Source of the DNA: Pseudomonas sp. Z8(2022)
GTDB taxonomy: Bacteria > Pseudomonadota > Gammaproteobacteria > Pseudomonadales > Pseudomonadaceae
Direction of reading: 5' to 3'
Assembly (NCBI RefSeq): GCF_025837155.1
Contig: NZ_CP107549.1
Span: 2,666,001-2,730,000, forward strand
Length of the DNA stretch: 64,000 nucleotides
A program made the translations under genes and the position numbers. The notes beneath the pieces were generated by a model, which did not search any database, was not told the origin of the DNA, and saw nothing but the letters and a program-made list of their open reading frames with translations. Of this stretch, positions 8,852-18,166 are shown piece after piece. The first letter of the stretch is position 1, and each line of letters begins with the position of its first letter.

Positions 8852-10321
8852 TTAACCGGGGATTACAGCTTCAAAAGAACGCCCGCCGTGTGCATAGGCG
8901 CCACGTAGGCATTGCGCGAAAGCCAATTTGGCCTGCCTATCTCCATGCACGATGCGAACTTCATCAGGCCACTTACGCATACCCGTAATAAATCTCATTA
9001 ACCCTGCTTGATCCGCATGAGCTGAATAGCCGCCTATGGTATGCACCTGAGCTCGAATGTCATAGCGCTGCCCGTCAAATTCCACATAGCCACTACGCGG
9101 GCCAAAGCGCTGGATCTGTCGTCCAGGCGTGCCTTCAGCCTGGTAGCCGACAAACAGCACATCATGTCGTGCATCGCCCAGCATGGCTTTGAGGTAGTTG
9201 ACGATACGCCCGCTGGAGCACATACCGTTACCCGCGATGACGATGGCCGGTTGAGCGGTTTTCGCCAGACGGTTGACCATGGCCAGGTGGGCCTGGTGGC
9301 TGTCGACCGTGAGCAGGTTACGAAAGGCCAGTGGGTTACGGCCTTTGGCCAGGCGCGCCCTCGCCTCTGCATCCCAGAAGTGATCAAGCTCGCGATACAC
9401 CGCCGTAAAACGACTGGCCAGCGGAGAGTCGAGAATGATCGGCAAATTTGCCCAGTCGAGCGCTGGAGCTTTGCTTGCTTTCGGCGTGGAAGCACTCGAT
9501 TGAACCTTAGCTGACTCTTTCAGTGCTCTGCGATGGATGATGTCCTCAAGTTCGTAGAGCAACTCTTGAGTGCGACCAATGCTGAAGGCCGGAATCATGA
9601 CCGTGCCCTGGTTGCTCAACGCATGTTCGAGCACTTTCTCCAGTCGCGCACGTCGACTGCGACGGTCTTCGTGTAGCCGGTCGCCGTAAGTGCTTTCGAT
9701 GACCAGGATATCTGCTTTGTATGGGGCTTTCGGGGCCGAGAGGATTGGTGCGTGTGGCGCCCCCAGATCACCAGAAAATACGATGCGTTTTTTCTCACCC
9801 GTATCGGGGTAGTGAACATCCACTTCGACGTAGGCCGAGCCAAGGATGTGGCCAGCACGCTGCAAACGAATGCGAGCCTTGAGCTGCGGCGTGTCGATCA
9901 AGCTGAACCACTGCTTGTAGGGCAAGGCGACGATGCGCTGGTCGATCAGTTTTAGGTAGCGCTCGACTTGTTTCTGGTCGCGGCTGAAACCGAGCTTGAA
10001 GGCATCCTCGAGGACGATGGGTAACAACTTGGCAGACGGCTCACTGCAAAGAATCGGGCCTTTGAAGCCAGCCGCTAACAAATAGGGGATGCGGCCAACG
10101 TGGTCGATATGGACATGAGTCGAGACCAGCGCCTTGATGCCGTCCAGAGAGAAGTCGATTGCGAGCTTGCCGGCGCCTGCCCGGCCTTCAGGGGAGGTTT
10201 CGGCGCCTTGAAAGAGGCCGCAATCAATCAGCAGCGAATGCTCAGCATCCATCTGCAGCTGATGACAGGAGCCCGTCACGCCTGTTACGGCGCCGTGGTG
10301 AACAATGGAGGGGTACCGCAC
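8852..10321 (-). CDS. MBL-fold beta-CASP RNA nuclease (Ysh1/CPSF-like)
   Basis: A 489-residue metallo-beta-lactamase-fold protein of the bacterial CPSF/Ysh1-like family, predicted to process or degrade RNA. Visible motifs: THVHIDHVG (metal motif 2) near residue 68, SGDLG with the bridging aspartate, ESTYGDR, the beta-CASP segment MIPAFSIGRTQELLYEL, and the C-terminal GGYSAHADQ of the RMMBL domain. The start is GTG at 10321 preceded by AAGGGA at good spacing. It lies between ihfB and wzx, the position that wzz holds in some pseudomonads. A linker of about 20 residues rich in A, K and S interrupts the beta-CASP domain. Whether its targets include the neighbouring mRNAs is unknown. Confidence 0.85.
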   Translation of the reverse strand: MRYPSIVHHGAVTGVTGSCHQLQMDAEHSLLIDCGLFQGAETSPEGRAGAGKLAIDFSLDGIKALVSTHVHIDHVGRIPYLLAAGFKGPILCSEPSAKLLPIVLEDAFKLGFSRDQKQVERYLKLIDQRIVALPYKQWFSLIDTPQLKARIRLQRAGHILGSAYVEVDVHYPDTGEKKRIVFSGDLGAPHAPILSAPKAPYKADILVIESTYGDRLHEDRRSRRARLEKVLEHALSNQGTVMIPAFSIGRTQELLYELEDIIHRRALKESAKVQSSASTPKASKAPALDWANLPIILDSPLASRFTAVYRELDHFWDAEARARLAKGRNPLAFRNLLTVDSHQAHLAMVNRLAKTAQPAIVIAGNGMCSSGRIVNYLKAMLGDARHDVLFVGYQAEGTPGRQIQRFGPRSGYVEFDGQRYDIRAQVHTIGGYSAHADQAGLMRFITGMRKWPDEVRIVHGDRQAKLAFAQCLRGAYAHGGRSFEAVIPG

Positions 10322-10550
10322 GAGCCAATCCCTTAACGCTGGCGAAATTTAAAGGGAATCAACCCAGTAGCGCGGCTGACTGTTCAGATAAGGCAATTAA
10401 CTGAACTAGCTGAAAACTGGCGAAGGCGCGCCTTGTGAAAGCCCGCACATTTTGCCGGTTTTTCATGATTTCTCAAGCATGACAAAAGCATGACGCCGGG
10501 CGACCGCCTAATCAGGAGACTTGCCACCCGCAACAAAGGGCAAAGCGCAG

Positions 10551-10835
10551 TCACTCATCCTCATTGACCCGATCACGTAGCTCCTTGCCCGGCTTGAAGT
10601 GTGGTACGAACTTGCCATCCAGACGCACCGACTGGCCGGTTTTCGGATTGCGCCCGACGCGCGGCGCGCGATAGTGCAGCGAGAAGCTGCCAAAGCCACG
10701 AATTTCGATGCGATCCCCCGTCGCCAGTGCCTGAGACATTTGCTCCAGCATGGTCTTGATGGCCAGCTCGACATCCTTGGAAGACAGTTGCCCCTGATGA
10801 GTGACGATTCTTTCGATCAACTCCGACTTGGTCAT
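10551..10835 (-). CDS. ihfB: Integration host factor subunit beta
   Basis: DNA-bending histone-like protein that pairs with IhfA; acts in recombination, replication and sigma-54-dependent transcription. The 94-residue protein matches the family: [10 protein letters not shown] at the start, [15 protein letters not shown] and the DNA-intercalating arm around [10 protein letters not shown], with an acidic C-terminus. GAAGGGAAAACC precedes the ATG. It follows the rpsA terminator, so it is likely transcribed from its own promoter in 10836-11086 as well as by any read-through. In pseudomonads this gene marks one border of the O-antigen locus. Confidence 0.96.
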   Translation of the reverse strand: MTKSELIERIVTHQGQLSSKDVELAIKTMLEQMSQALATGDRIEIRGFGSFSLHYRAPRVGRNPKTGQSVRLDGKFVPHFKPGKELRDRVNEDE

Positions 10836-11037
10836 GGTTTTCCCTTCTTTTTCAAGCGGCTAGATGACTCGACGGCTTGGTTTTAGCACGCTGATCAGCT
10901 TTTGAACAGCCTAAAAAACAAGGTGTTAGCGCAATACGGGATTGGTCGTCTATATGTCGACCTCATCGCACTCGACCACAAGCAAATACCCTGTCGATCT
11001 TAGCAATGAGCCTGGAAGGAAATTTACAAGCCGCAAT

Positions 11038-11061
11038 GCGTATCAGGGGAGGCTGATACGC
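11038..11061. other. Perfect 9-bp inverted repeat between rpsA and ihfB
   Basis: GCGTATCAG and CTGATACGC are separated by six bases. It lies 32 bases beyond the rpsA terminator hairpin, about 200 bases before ihfB. There is no T run on either side, so it is not a classical terminator. It could be an operator for ihfB or an RNA hairpin; nothing in the sequence decides this. Confidence 0.5.
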
Positions 11062-11092
11062 AGCAACAGAGCGAGCCCCTGAAACGAAAAAA

Positions 11093-11115
11093 GGCGACCC
11101 GAAGGTCGCCTTTTT
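11093..11115 (-). terminator. rpsA intrinsic terminator
   Basis: Stem GGCGACC/GGTCGCC around a CGAA loop (TTCG on the minus strand), flanked by A and T runs on both sides so that it could act in either direction. It lies 18 bases past the rpsA stop codon and separates rpsA from ihfB. Confidence 0.9.
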
Positions 11116-11133
11116 CTGGATGGAAAACCGAAC

Positions 11134-12816
11134 TTAGTTCTGTTTTTCCATTTCAGCACGGAGCAGATCACCAAGGGTGGTCGGGCCAGTGCTTTCAACG
11201 TCTTGCTTGTTACGCAGTTCCTTCATCGCATCCTTCTCGTCTTCAACGTCTTTCGACTTGACGGACAGGCTGATGACGCGGGACTTGCGGTCGACGCTGA
11301 TGATCTTGGCTTCTACTTCGTCGCCTTCTTTCAGGACGTTGCGCGCGTCTTCAACGCGGTCACGGCTGATTTCGGAGGCTTTCAGGGTAGCTTCGATCTC
11401 GTTGCCCAGGTCGATGATGGCACCCTTGGCGTCTACTTCTTTCACAACGCCACGGACGATGGTGCCCTTGTCGTTGATGGAGACGTAGTTGCTGAACGGA
11501 TCGTCTTCCAGCTGCTTGATGCCCAGGGAGATGCGCTCGCGCTCCGGGTCAACCGACAGGATGACGGTTTCCAGCTCGTCGCCCTTCTTGAAGCGACGCA
11601 CGGCTTCTTCGCCGGCTTCGTTCCAGGAGATGTCGGACAGGTGAACCAGGCCGTCGATGCCGCCGTCCAGACCAATGAAGATACCGAAATCGGTGATCGA
11701 CTTGATGGTGCCGGAGATCTTGTCACCCTTGTTGAACTGACCGGAGAAGTCTTCCCACGGGTTGGTCTTGCACTGCTTGATACCCAGGGAGATACGACGA
11801 CGCTCTTCGTCGATGTCCAGAACCATGACTTCCACTTCGTCGCCGACGTTAACGACTTTCGACGGGTGGATGTTCTTGTTGGTCCAGTCCATTTCGGAAA
11901 CGTGTACCAGGCCTTCCACGCCCTCTTCCAGCTCGGCGAAGCAGCCGTAGTCGGTGAGGTTGGTGACACGGGCAACAACGCGGGTGTTTTCCGGGTAACG
12001 AGCCTTGATGGCAACCCATGGGTCTTCACCCAGCTGCTTCAGACCCAGAGATACACGGTTGCGCTCGCGGTCGTACTTCAGAACCTTGACGTCGATCTCG
12101 TCGCCAACGTTGACGATTTCGGACGGATGCTTGATGCGCTTCCAGGCCATGTCGGTGATGTGCAGCAGGCCGTCTACGCCGCCCAGGTCGACGAACGCAC
12201 CATAGTCGGTGAGGTTCTTGACGATACCTTTGACTTGCTGGCCTTCCTGCAGGGACTCCAGCAGAGCTTCGCGCTCGGCGCTGTTCTCGGCCTCCAGGAC
12301 GCTGCGACGGGAAACGACAACGTTGTTGCGCTTCTGGTCGAGCTTGATGACCTTGAATTCCAGCTCTTTGCCTTCCAGGTGAGTGGTATCACGCACCGGA
12401 CGGACGTCAACCAGGGAACCCGGCAGGAACGCACGGATGCCGTTGACGTCAACGGTGAAGCCGCCTTTGACCTTACCGTTGATAACGCCCTTGACCACTT
12501 CTTCAGCGTTGAACGCAGCTTCCAGAACCAGCCAGGATTCAGCGCGCTTGGCTTTCTCGCGGGACAGCTTGGTTTCACCGAAGCCATCTTCAACCGCGTC
12601 CAGCGCGACGTGGACTTCGTCACCGACCTTGATGGTCAGCTCGCCTTGTTCGTTGAAAAACTGGTCGAGCGGGATGACGCCCTCGGACTTCAGGCCGGCG
12701 TGAACGGTAACCCAGTCACCGTCGATGTCGACCACGATACCGGTGATGATGGCACCCGGCTGCATGTCGAGGGATTTCAGGCTTTCTTCAAATAGTTCTG
12801 CAAAGCTTTCGCTCAT
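11134..12816 (-). CDS. rpsA: 30S ribosomal protein S1
   Basis: RNA-binding ribosomal protein that brings structured mRNAs to the 30S subunit. 560 residues, the usual length, with six S1 OB-fold repeats; the central ones are easily seen from [36 protein letters not shown] and [17 protein letters not shown], each about 87 residues apart. AGGAA sits before the ATG at 12816. It is 149 bases downstream of cmk on the same strand, the common gammaproteobacterial arrangement, with a terminator-like hairpin in between. The opposite strand carries long stop-free frames that are only composition shadows. Confidence 0.98.
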   Translation of the reverse strand: MSESFAELFEESLKSLDMQPGAIITGIVVDIDGDWVTVHAGLKSEGVIPLDQFFNEQGELTIKVGDEVHVALDAVEDGFGETKLSREKAKRAESWLVLEAAFNAEEVVKGVINGKVKGGFTVDVNGIRAFLPGSLVDVRPVRDTTHLEGKELEFKVIKLDQKRNNVVVSRRSVLEAENSAEREALLESLQEGQQVKGIVKNLTDYGAFVDLGGVDGLLHITDMAWKRIKHPSEIVNVGDEIDVKVLKYDRERNRVSLGLKQLGEDPWVAIKARYPENTRVVARVTNLTDYGCFAELEEGVEGLVHVSEMDWTNKNIHPSKVVNVGDEVEVMVLDIDEERRRISLGIKQCKTNPWEDFSGQFNKGDKISGTIKSITDFGIFIGLDGGIDGLVHLSDISWNEAGEEAVRRFKKGDELETVILSVDPERERISLGIKQLEDDPFSNYVSINDKGTIVRGVVKEVDAKGAIIDLGNEIEATLKASEISRDRVEDARNVLKEGDEVEAKIISVDRKSRVISLSVKSKDVEDEKDAMKELRNKQDVESTGPTTLGDLLRAEMEKQN

Positions 12817-12886
12817 GTTGATTCCTGTTGATCAAGGGCGGGGATTCGCCCAAACCACATTCCAGACCATGTGGGTTCGTTCATGT

Positions 12887-12929
12887 AAAAAGAGGCCTGC
12901 GGGACAGGGACTGGTCTCCCGCATGCCTC
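12887..12929 (-). terminator. Terminator or attenuator between cmk and rpsA
   Basis: On the minus strand GAGGC-A-TGCGGGA pairs with TCCCGCA-G-GCCTC (12 base pairs with one mismatch, loop of 12), followed at once by TTTTTA. This has the full form of an intrinsic terminator, placed about 35 bases after the cmk stop and about 70 before rpsA. It should limit read-through from the aroA-cmk transcript, leaving rpsA to a promoter in the remaining 70 bases or inside cmk. Confidence 0.7.
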
Positions 12930-12965
12930 CTTGCGAGTTCATCGATTTAAGGCAACCGATAACCC

Positions 12966-13631
12966 TTAACCGGCGAGATCGCGTTCAGCGACCTCGCGCA
13001 GAATTCGTTCCAGCACTTGCTCGATGGAAAGCTCGGTGGAGTCCAGCAGGATCGCGTCGGCTGCCGGCTTGAGTGGAGCCACTGCGCGCTGGGTATCACG
13101 CTCATCGCGCGCCCGAATCTCGTCGAGAAGACTCGCGAGATTAACATCATCTCCCTTGGCCTTCAACTGCAGGTAACGCCGACGAGCACGCTCCTCGGCG
13201 CTGGCGGTGAGAAAAATCTTCAGCGGCGCATCGCTGAACACCACGGTGCCCATATCGCGACCATCAGCCACCAGGCCCGGCATTTCCCGAAACGCCCGCT
13301 GCCGCTGCAGCAGCGCATCACGTACGGCCGGCAGCGAAGCCACCATCGAAGCCCCCGCCCCCACCTGTTCGTTACGAATGGCGTCGGTCACCTCCTCACC
13401 TTCGAGGATGATGCGCTTGTCGATGAACTGCACATCCAGATGCGCAGCCAGTTGCTTGAGCGCCTCTTCGTTGGTCAGGTCGATACCGTGATTGCCGGCC
13501 GCGAAGGCCAACAGGCGATAGAGCGCGCCGGAATCGAGCAGATTCCAGCCGAGCTGCCTGGCCAGCAGCGCGCAAAGCGTGCCCTTGCCGGACCCGCTCG
13601 GCCCATCGACGGCGATCACCGGGGCGCTCAT
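12966..13631 (-). CDS. cmk: Cytidylate kinase
   Basis: Phosphorylates CMP and dCMP with ATP. 221 residues: P-loop [11 protein letters not shown] (residues 8-18), [12 protein letters not shown] for CMP contact, [13 protein letters not shown] and the LID-region arginines in [11 protein letters not shown]. The start overlaps the tyrA-aroA stop by ATGA. Its usual partner rpsA follows. The start is ATG at 13631. Confidence 0.96.
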   Translation of the reverse strand: MSAPVIAVDGPSGSGKGTLCALLARQLGWNLLDSGALYRLLAFAAGNHGIDLTNEEALKQLAAHLDVQFIDKRIILEGEEVTDAIRNEQVGAGASMVASLPAVRDALLQRQRAFREMPGLVADGRDMGTVVFSDAPLKIFLTASAEERARRRYLQLKAKGDDVNLASLLDEIRARDERDTQRAVAPLKPAADAILLDSTELSIEQVLERILREVAERDLAG

Positions 13632-15868
13632 GCGGTCTCCTCGACGGCCACGTTGATACCCACTTCCGCCGAGAGGGAGAGGAAGTTGGGGAAGGAGGTG
13701 GCGACATTGGCACAGTCATGGATTCGGATCGGTGCGGTGGCGCGCAGCGACGCGACACTGAAGGACATGGCGATACGGTGGTCGCCATGCGCCCAGACTT
13801 CGCCCCCCCCAATGGGGCCGCCCTCGATGATGATGCCATCAGGGGTCGGCTCTGCCTTGACGCCCAAAGAGATCAGGCCATCGGCCATGACCTGAATACG
13901 ATCAGATTCCTTGACCCGCAGTTCTTCAGCGCCACGCAGCACGGTGCGACCCTCGGCACAGGCCGCCGCCACGAACAACACTGGGAACTCGTCGATCGCC
14001 AGAGGCACCAGATCTTCCGGGATGTCGATCCCCTTGAGCCTGGCTGCACGCACACGAATGTCGGCCACCGGCTCGCCACCCACTTCGCGTTGGTTCTCCA
14101 GGGTAATGTCGCCGCCCATCAGCTTGAGGATGTCGATCACGCCAGTGCGGGTCGGGTTGATGCCGACGTGCTCCAGCACCAGCTCGGAGCCCTCTGCAAT
14201 GCTGGCCGCCACCAGGAAGAAAGCCGCCGACGAGATATCAGCCGGCACTTCGATACGGGTGGCCGTCAGCCCATGACCGGACTCGACGCAGGCCGTGCTT
14301 CCGTCGACACTGACCGGGTAGCCGAAGCCACGCAGCATGCGCTCGGTGTGATCACGGGTTGGCGCCGGCTCGGTGACCGAGGTGCTGCCGGCGGCGTACA
14401 GGCCTGCCAACAACAGGCAGGATTTGACCTGGGCACTGGCCATGGGCATCTCGTAGTCCATGCCTGTCAGGCGCTGGCCGCCCTTGATGTTGAGCGGAGG
14501 ACGGCCTTCCGGTCCGGTTTCAATGACCGCCCCCATCTCCCGCAGCGGCTTGGCCACACGATTCATTGGACGCTTGGACAGTGAAGCGTCGCCAGTCAGC
14601 GTGGTGTCGAATGGTTGCCCGGCCAACAGACCTGAAAGCAGACGCATGGACGTGCCCGAGTTGCCCATATACAGCGGGCCGGCCGGCGCTTTCAGACCGT
14701 GAAGGCCGACGCCATGAATGGTCACGCGACCGTGGTGCGGCCCCTCGATCACCACACCCATGTCGCGGAATGCCTGCAGGGTCGCCAACGCGTCCTCACC
14801 CTCGAGGAAGCCCTCGACCTCGGTAGTCCCTTCGGCCAGCGAACCCAGCATGATCGAACGGTGCGAGATGGACTTGTCACCGGGTACGCGAATACGTCCG
14901 GACAGGCTGCCACCAGGTTTTGCCAGGAAAATCAGATCGGTCGAGTGCATAGCGTCCACATAGGCCCTGCGGGCGAGAATTTTACTGAAATGTTCGCGGG
15001 CAACGCGGGCGCGGGTAAATACGCCCAGCAGTTGATGCCCATCCCCGGCGTCGACCGCGTCGCGCAGAGCGTCGAGGTCGTCGCGAAACGTGTCCAGCGT
15101 GCGCAGCACGGCCTCACGGTTGGCGAGGAAGATATCGTGCCACATCACCGGATCACTGCCAGCAATCCGCGTGAAGTCGCGGAAACCGCCAGCGGCATAG
15201 CGGAAAATTTCCAGGTTCTCGCTGCGTTTGGCCAGCGAGTCGACCAGAGTAAAGGCCAGCAGGTGCGGCAGATGACTAGTGGCGGCGAGTACCTGGTCGT
15301 GATGTTCCACATCCATGGCTTCGACGTCAGCACCAAGCTCACGCCACAAGCCCTCGACCAACGCCACGGCTGCCTCATCACTGTGCTCGCAAGGCGTGAG
15401 AATGACCCTGTGGCGGCGGAACAGCTCGGCGTTGGCCGCCTCCACCCCGCTCTGCTCGGAGCCGGCGATGGGATGCCCGGGCACGAAGCGCACGGCATTA
15501 TCAGCAAAGGCCAAACGCGCCGCACGCACGACATTGCCCTTGGCGCTGCCCACGTCAGTCAGCACGGCAGTGCCGAGATCGAGCCTGGCCAGCTGAGCCA
15601 GCAGCTTCTCCATGGCCAGGATAGGCACAGCCAGCTGAATGACCTCAGCCCCCTGACAGGCGACAGCCAGGTCGCTCTCGCAGCGGTCGACAACTCCCAA
15701 CTGCACTGCCAGGCGACGCGATTCGACATCCAGATCGACACCCACCACTTCCCGGCACAGGCCGCGCTCGCGCAGCCCCTTGGCAAAGGAGCCCCCGATC
15801 AGACCGAGGCCGACCACCACCAGCCGGCCGATTCTGGGTGCATTCGTTTGCACCGAAGTGACAGTCAC
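13628..15868 (-). CDS. aroA: Fused prephenate dehydrogenase / EPSP synthase (TyrA-AroA)
   Basis: Two enzymes of aromatic amino acid synthesis in one 746-residue chain. Residues about 1-300 are a TyrA dehydrogenase with the NAD motif [15 protein letters not shown] and [13 protein letters not shown] in the active site. From about residue 312 an AroA (3-phosphoshikimate 1-carboxyvinyltransferase) follows: [29 protein letters not shown] [11 protein letters not shown] and [10 protein letters not shown], all class I signatures. The fusion is known in pseudomonads. The start is GTG at 15868, overlapping the hisC stop. It belongs to the pheA-hisC-tyrA/aroA-cmk supraoperon. Confidence 0.95.
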   Translation of the reverse strand: MTVTSVQTNAPRIGRLVVVGLGLIGGSFAKGLRERGLCREVVGVDLDVESRRLAVQLGVVDRCESDLAVACQGAEVIQLAVPILAMEKLLAQLARLDLGTAVLTDVGSAKGNVVRAARLAFADNAVRFVPGHPIAGSEQSGVEAANAELFRRHRVILTPCEHSDEAAVALVEGLWRELGADVEAMDVEHHDQVLAATSHLPHLLAFTLVDSLAKRSENLEIFRYAAGGFRDFTRIAGSDPVMWHDIFLANREAVLRTLDTFRDDLDALRDAVDAGDGHQLLGVFTRARVAREHFSKILARRAYVDAMHSTDLIFLAKPGGSLSGRIRVPGDKSISHRSIMLGSLAEGTTEVEGFLEGEDALATLQAFRDMGVVIEGPHHGRVTIHGVGLHGLKAPAGPLYMGNSGTSMRLLSGLLAGQPFDTTLTGDASLSKRPMNRVAKPLREMGAVIETGPEGRPPLNIKGGQRLTGMDYEMPMASAQVKSCLLLAGLYAAGSTSVTEPAPTRDHTERMLRGFGYPVSVDGSTACVESGHGLTATRIEVPADISSAAFFLVAASIAEGSELVLEHVGINPTRTGVIDILKLMGGDITLENQREVGGEPVADIRVRAARLKGIDIPEDLVPLAIDEFPVLFVAAACAEGRTVLRGAEELRVKESDRIQVMADGLISLGVKAEPTPDGIIIEGGPIGGGEVWAHGDHRIAMSFSVASLRATAPIRIHDCANVATSFPNFLSLSAEVGINVAVEETA

Positions 15869-16974
15869 GCCGACAGCACCTTGGCCAGTGCCTCGAGGAA
15901 ACGTGCGTTCTCTTTCGGCAGACCAATGGAGACACGCAGGAAGTTGGGCATGCGGTAACCCGCCGTCGGCCGCACGATCACCCCCTCACGCAACAGCGCC
16001 TGGTTGATCGCGGCAGTATCGCGGCCGAAGTCGACGGCGATGAAGTTGCCCTTCGACGGAATCCAGCTAAGCCCCAGTGCGCGCAGCCCCTCTTCCAGTT
16101 GCTGCATACCGGCATCGTTGAGGCGACGACTCTCGGCGAGGTAGTCGGCATCGGTCAGCGCGGCGCAGGCAGCGGCCAGGGCGAGACTGTTGACGTTGAA
16201 CGGCTGACGTACACGGTTGAGCACATCGGCGATCGCCGGCGAACTGATCGCATAGCCCACGCGTAGCGCAGCCAGGCCATAGGCCTTGGAGAAAGTGCGC
16301 GACACCAGCAGGTTGGGATAGCGCGCCAGGTAGTCCAGACCGTCCGGCAGTTCGTCGCCTTCGGCGTACTCGATATACGCCTCGTCCAGCACCACCAGCA
16401 CCGACTCCGGCACCTTGGCCAGGAAGGCTTCCAACGCGTCCGGGCCGAACCAGGTGCCGGTCGGGTTGTTGGGGTTGGCGATGAAAACGACACGCGTGTT
16501 GTCATCGATGGCCGCCAGCATTGCTGGCAGGTCGTGACCGTAATCCTTGGCCGGCACGACCTTGCCCTGCGCGCCGACCGCCTGGGTGGCGATTGGATAT
16601 ACGGCGAAGGCGTAGTCGCTGAACACCGCATTGAGGCCGGGCGCCAGATAGGCCCGCGCGACCAGCTCGAGGATGTCGTTGGAACCATTGCCCAGCGTGA
16701 CCTGAGCGGCATCCACGCCATAGCGCGCCGCGAGAGCGGTCTTGAGGGTGAAGCCATTGCCGTCCGGGTAACGGGTCAGCTCGTCCAGCTCGGCACGAAT
16801 CGCAGCCAGTACCTTGTCGCTGGGGCCAAGCGGGTTCTCGTTGCTGGCCAGCTTGACGATACCGGCCGGATCGAGCCCCAACTCCCGGGCCAGTTCATCG
16901 ACCGGCTTACCTGGTACATAGGGGGACAGCTTTTGCACCCCTGGCTGGGCCAGGGTCAGGAAATCGCAACTCAT
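15865..16974 (-). CDS. hisC: Histidinol-phosphate / aromatic aminotransferase HisC
   Basis: PLP-dependent aminotransferase family I, 369 residues. Visible motifs: KLASNENPLGPS near residue 42, NPNNPTGTWF, VLDEAYIEYAE, and the PLP lysine in SRTFSKAYGLAALRVGY. As a hisC2-type copy between pheA and tyrA it is expected to work on imidazole acetol phosphate and probably on aromatic keto acids. I take ATG 16974 with GAGG seven bases upstream rather than the GTG one codon earlier. The stop overlaps the tyrA-aroA start (GTGA). Confidence 0.93.
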   Translation of the reverse strand: MSCDFLTLAQPGVQKLSPYVPGKPVDELARELGLDPAGIVKLASNENPLGPSDKVLAAIRAELDELTRYPDGNGFTLKTALAARYGVDAAQVTLGNGSNDILELVARAYLAPGLNAVFSDYAFAVYPIATQAVGAQGKVVPAKDYGHDLPAMLAAIDDNTRVVFIANPNNPTGTWFGPDALEAFLAKVPESVLVVLDEAYIEYAEGDELPDGLDYLARYPNLLVSRTFSKAYGLAALRVGYAISSPAIADVLNRVRQPFNVNSLALAAACAALTDADYLAESRRLNDAGMQQLEEGLRALGLSWIPSKGNFIAVDFGRDTAAINQALLREGVIVRPTAGYRMPNFLRVSIGLPKENARFLEALAKVLSA

Positions 16975-17070
16975 CACAAAACCTCATTGTCTCGACCGAA
17001 CGCCACAGGCTGCGCAGGAGCGACCTCAATCGCGAACATCGCGGCCGAGCCCCTCGTGCAAGGGCGCGAC

Positions 17071-18165
17071 TTACAGTACCGCCTTCGGATACGAACCCAG
17101 CACCTTGAGGGCCACGGTATCCTGCGCGAGCTTCTCCAGAACGTCCTTGATCAGCGGATCACGGTGATGGCCGATGAAGTCGATGAAGAATACGTAAGTC
17201 CATTTGCCGCTGCGCGACGGGCGGGTTTCGATACGGGTCAGGTCGATGCCGTTGTTGTGGAACGGCACCAGCAGCTCGTGCAGCGCGCCCGGCTTGTTGC
17301 GCATGGAAACGATGATCGAGGTCTTGTCATCACCGGTCGGCGGTACTTCCTGGTTGCCGATGATAAGAAAGCGCGTGGAGTTGTCCGGGCGATCCTCGAT
17401 CTTCTCGGCCAGCTTGGTCAGGCCATAGAGACTGGCCGCCATGTCGCCGGCGATGGCCGCGCTGTTCCACTCACTCTTCACCCGCTTGGCTGCGTCGGCG
17501 TTGCTGGAAACTGCAACACGCTCAACATTCGGATAGTGCGCGTCCAGCCACTTGCGACACTGGGCCAGGGACTGGGCGTGGGAATAGATACGGGTGATCT
17601 TGTCGGTCTTGGTGGTTTCGCCCACCAGCAGGTGATGGTGGATACGCAGCTCCACCTCGCCGCAGATGACCAGGTCGTGTTCGAGAAAGCTGTCGAGGGT
17701 GTGATTGATTGCACCTTCGGTGGAGTTCTCCACCGGCACCACGCCGAAGTTGACCGCGCCGGCCGCCACTTCACGGAACACTTCGTCGATGGCTGCCATC
17801 GGCACGCTGACCACGGCGTGACCGAAATGCTTCATCGCAGCCGCCTGACTGAAAGTGCCCTCCGGGCCGAGATAAGCGACCTTCAGCGGGTTCTCCAGGG
17901 CCAGGCAGGAGGACATGATTTCGCGGAACAGTCGCGCCATTTCCTCGTTGCCCAACGGCCCTTGATTGCGCTCCATCACGCGCTTGAGCACCTGAGCCTC
18001 GCGCTCGGGACGGTAGAAGACCGGCGACTCGCCTTCCTTCAGCTCCTTCATCTTCACCCGAGCCACTTCTTCGGCGCAGCGCGCGCGGTCGCTTATCAGC
18101 TCGAGGATGCGCTCGTCGAGGTTGTCGATACGTACGCGCAGCGCTTGCAGTTCCTGCTCGGACAT
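17071..18165 (-). CDS. pheA: Bifunctional chorismate mutase / prephenate dehydratase (P-protein)
   Basis: Converts chorismate to prephenate and on to phenylpyruvate. 364 residues: AroQ chorismate mutase (about 1-90, LRVRIDNLDERILELISDR and FYRPEREAQVL), prephenate dehydratase (from YLGPEGTFSQAAA, with VVPVENSTEGAINHTLD and the NSTRFLIIG motif), then an ACT regulatory domain (KPGALHELLVPF, ESRP-like IETRPSRSGKW) that senses phenylalanine in the family. I place the start at ATG 18165 (MSEQELQ); the longer frame runs into serC. One base separates it from the serC stop. Confidence 0.96.
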   Translation of the reverse strand: MSEQELQALRVRIDNLDERILELISDRARCAEEVARVKMKELKEGESPVFYRPEREAQVLKRVMERNQGPLGNEEMARLFREIMSSCLALENPLKVAYLGPEGTFSQAAAMKHFGHAVVSVPMAAIDEVFREVAAGAVNFGVVPVENSTEGAINHTLDSFLEHDLVICGEVELRIHHHLLVGETTKTDKITRIYSHAQSLAQCRKWLDAHYPNVERVAVSSNADAAKRVKSEWNSAAIAGDMAASLYGLTKLAEKIEDRPDNSTRFLIIGNQEVPPTGDDKTSIIVSMRNKPGALHELLVPFHNNGIDLTRIETRPSRSGKWTYVFFIDFIGHHRDPLIKDVLEKLAQDTVALKVLGSYPKAVL

Positions 18166-18166
18166 A

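Noticed and set aside
11203..12795. 530-codon open frame opposite rpsA
   Set aside because: It mirrors rpsA exactly, is rich in V, D, Q, F and A as expected of an antisense shadow in a GC-rich gene, and has no ribosome binding site or family motif.
13628..15868. TyrA-AroA fusion as a novelty
   Set aside because: The fusion is established in pseudomonads, so it is annotated but not listed as a finding.
17018..17075. Possible degenerate REP between pheA and hisC
   Set aside because: Only fragments such as CAGGAGCGACCTC and ATCGCGAA resemble REP; no inverted partner.
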